This document shows positions 44,773 to 44,809 of a stretch of DNA of 44,809 nt, in pieces. The DNA lies in contig JAABNQ010000025.1 of assembly GCA_009928435.1 (NCBI GenBank), positions 1 through 44,809 of the forward strand. The letters are read 5' to 3'. The first letter of the stretch is position 1, and every line of letters starts with the position of its first letter. The translations under genes were made by a program, and so were the position numbers. This DNA is from Bacillus sp. HF117_J1_D (lineage in GTDB: Bacteria > Bacillota > Bacilli > Bacillales > Bacillaceae_C). Below the pieces are notes generated by a model. That model worked only from the letters and a program-made list of their open reading frames with translations. It was not told the origin of the DNA and did no database searches.

Positions 44773-44809
44773 TTTGTTAAAAGCTTGAAAAGCAGGCTGA
44801 TTTTACCCA

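Overview
The window looks like chromosomal DNA from an endospore-forming, low-GC Gram-positive of the family Bacillaceae. The evidence is spoVB, a YjcZ-type spore peptide, a T-box before hisS-aspS, 6S RNA after aspS, sigma-A type promoters, strong AGGAGG ribosome sites and many TTG/GTG starts. From ruvA to rarA the order closely follows the Bacillus subtilis block ruvA-ruvB-queA-tgt-yajC-yrzE-yrbG-spoVB-comN-secDF-recJ-apt-relA-dtd-yrvJ-yrzK-hisS-aspS-tcdA-rarA.

Layout. (1) 1-7.6 kb is a variable flank: a tiny lipoprotein-like ORF, a nucleobase permease with a phosphoribosyltransferase, a YbjQ protein with a small membrane protein, a large YhgE/Pip membrane protein, several peptide genes, an ABC ATPase and a DUF1054 protein. 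(2) 7.9-27.06 kb is the conserved housekeeping block: Holliday-junction branch migration (ruvAB), queuosine tRNA modification (queA, tgt), protein export (yajC, secDF), a spore-envelope flippase (spoVB), a cation efflux protein, DNA repair (recJ), purine salvage (apt), stringent response (relA), D-aminoacyl-tRNA deacylase (dtd), a cell-wall amidase lipoprotein and a 58-residue small protein. (3) 27.06-38.1 kb is an accessory island between that small protein and the hisS T-box. It encodes a CxxC flavoprotein of the thioredoxin-reductase fold, a FecBCD/BtuFCD-type ABC importer (lipoprotein, permease, ATPase) and a three-subunit AAA+ metallochelatase (ChlI-like, ChlD-like, CobN-like). (4) 38.1-44.8 kb returns to the conserved block: T-box, hisS, aspS, 6S RNA, tcdA, rarA and a YczE-like membrane protein.

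The most interesting system is the island. Its only strong promoter (TTGACA-17-TACAAT) is followed at the expected start of transcription by a perfect inverted repeat, TCGTAAT-G-ATTACGA, which matches the Bacillus Zur (zinc uptake regulator) operator. No cobalamin riboswitch and no tetrapyrrole-synthesis genes are present. My inference is a zinc-limitation-induced system that imports a metal complex or tetrapyrrole-like ligand and handles it with a CobN/ChlI/ChlD chelatase and a dithiol flavoprotein. The metal and ligand cannot be read from sequence. Side details are a leader with two hairpins and a 26-codon ORF, a fragment resembling a thioredoxin-like [2Fe-2S] ferredoxin, and a near-identical 20/21-base direct repeat at the two ends of the island.

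All coordinates, motif positions and repeats were read by eye. No database search was run, so family names rest on recognised motifs, length and synteny.
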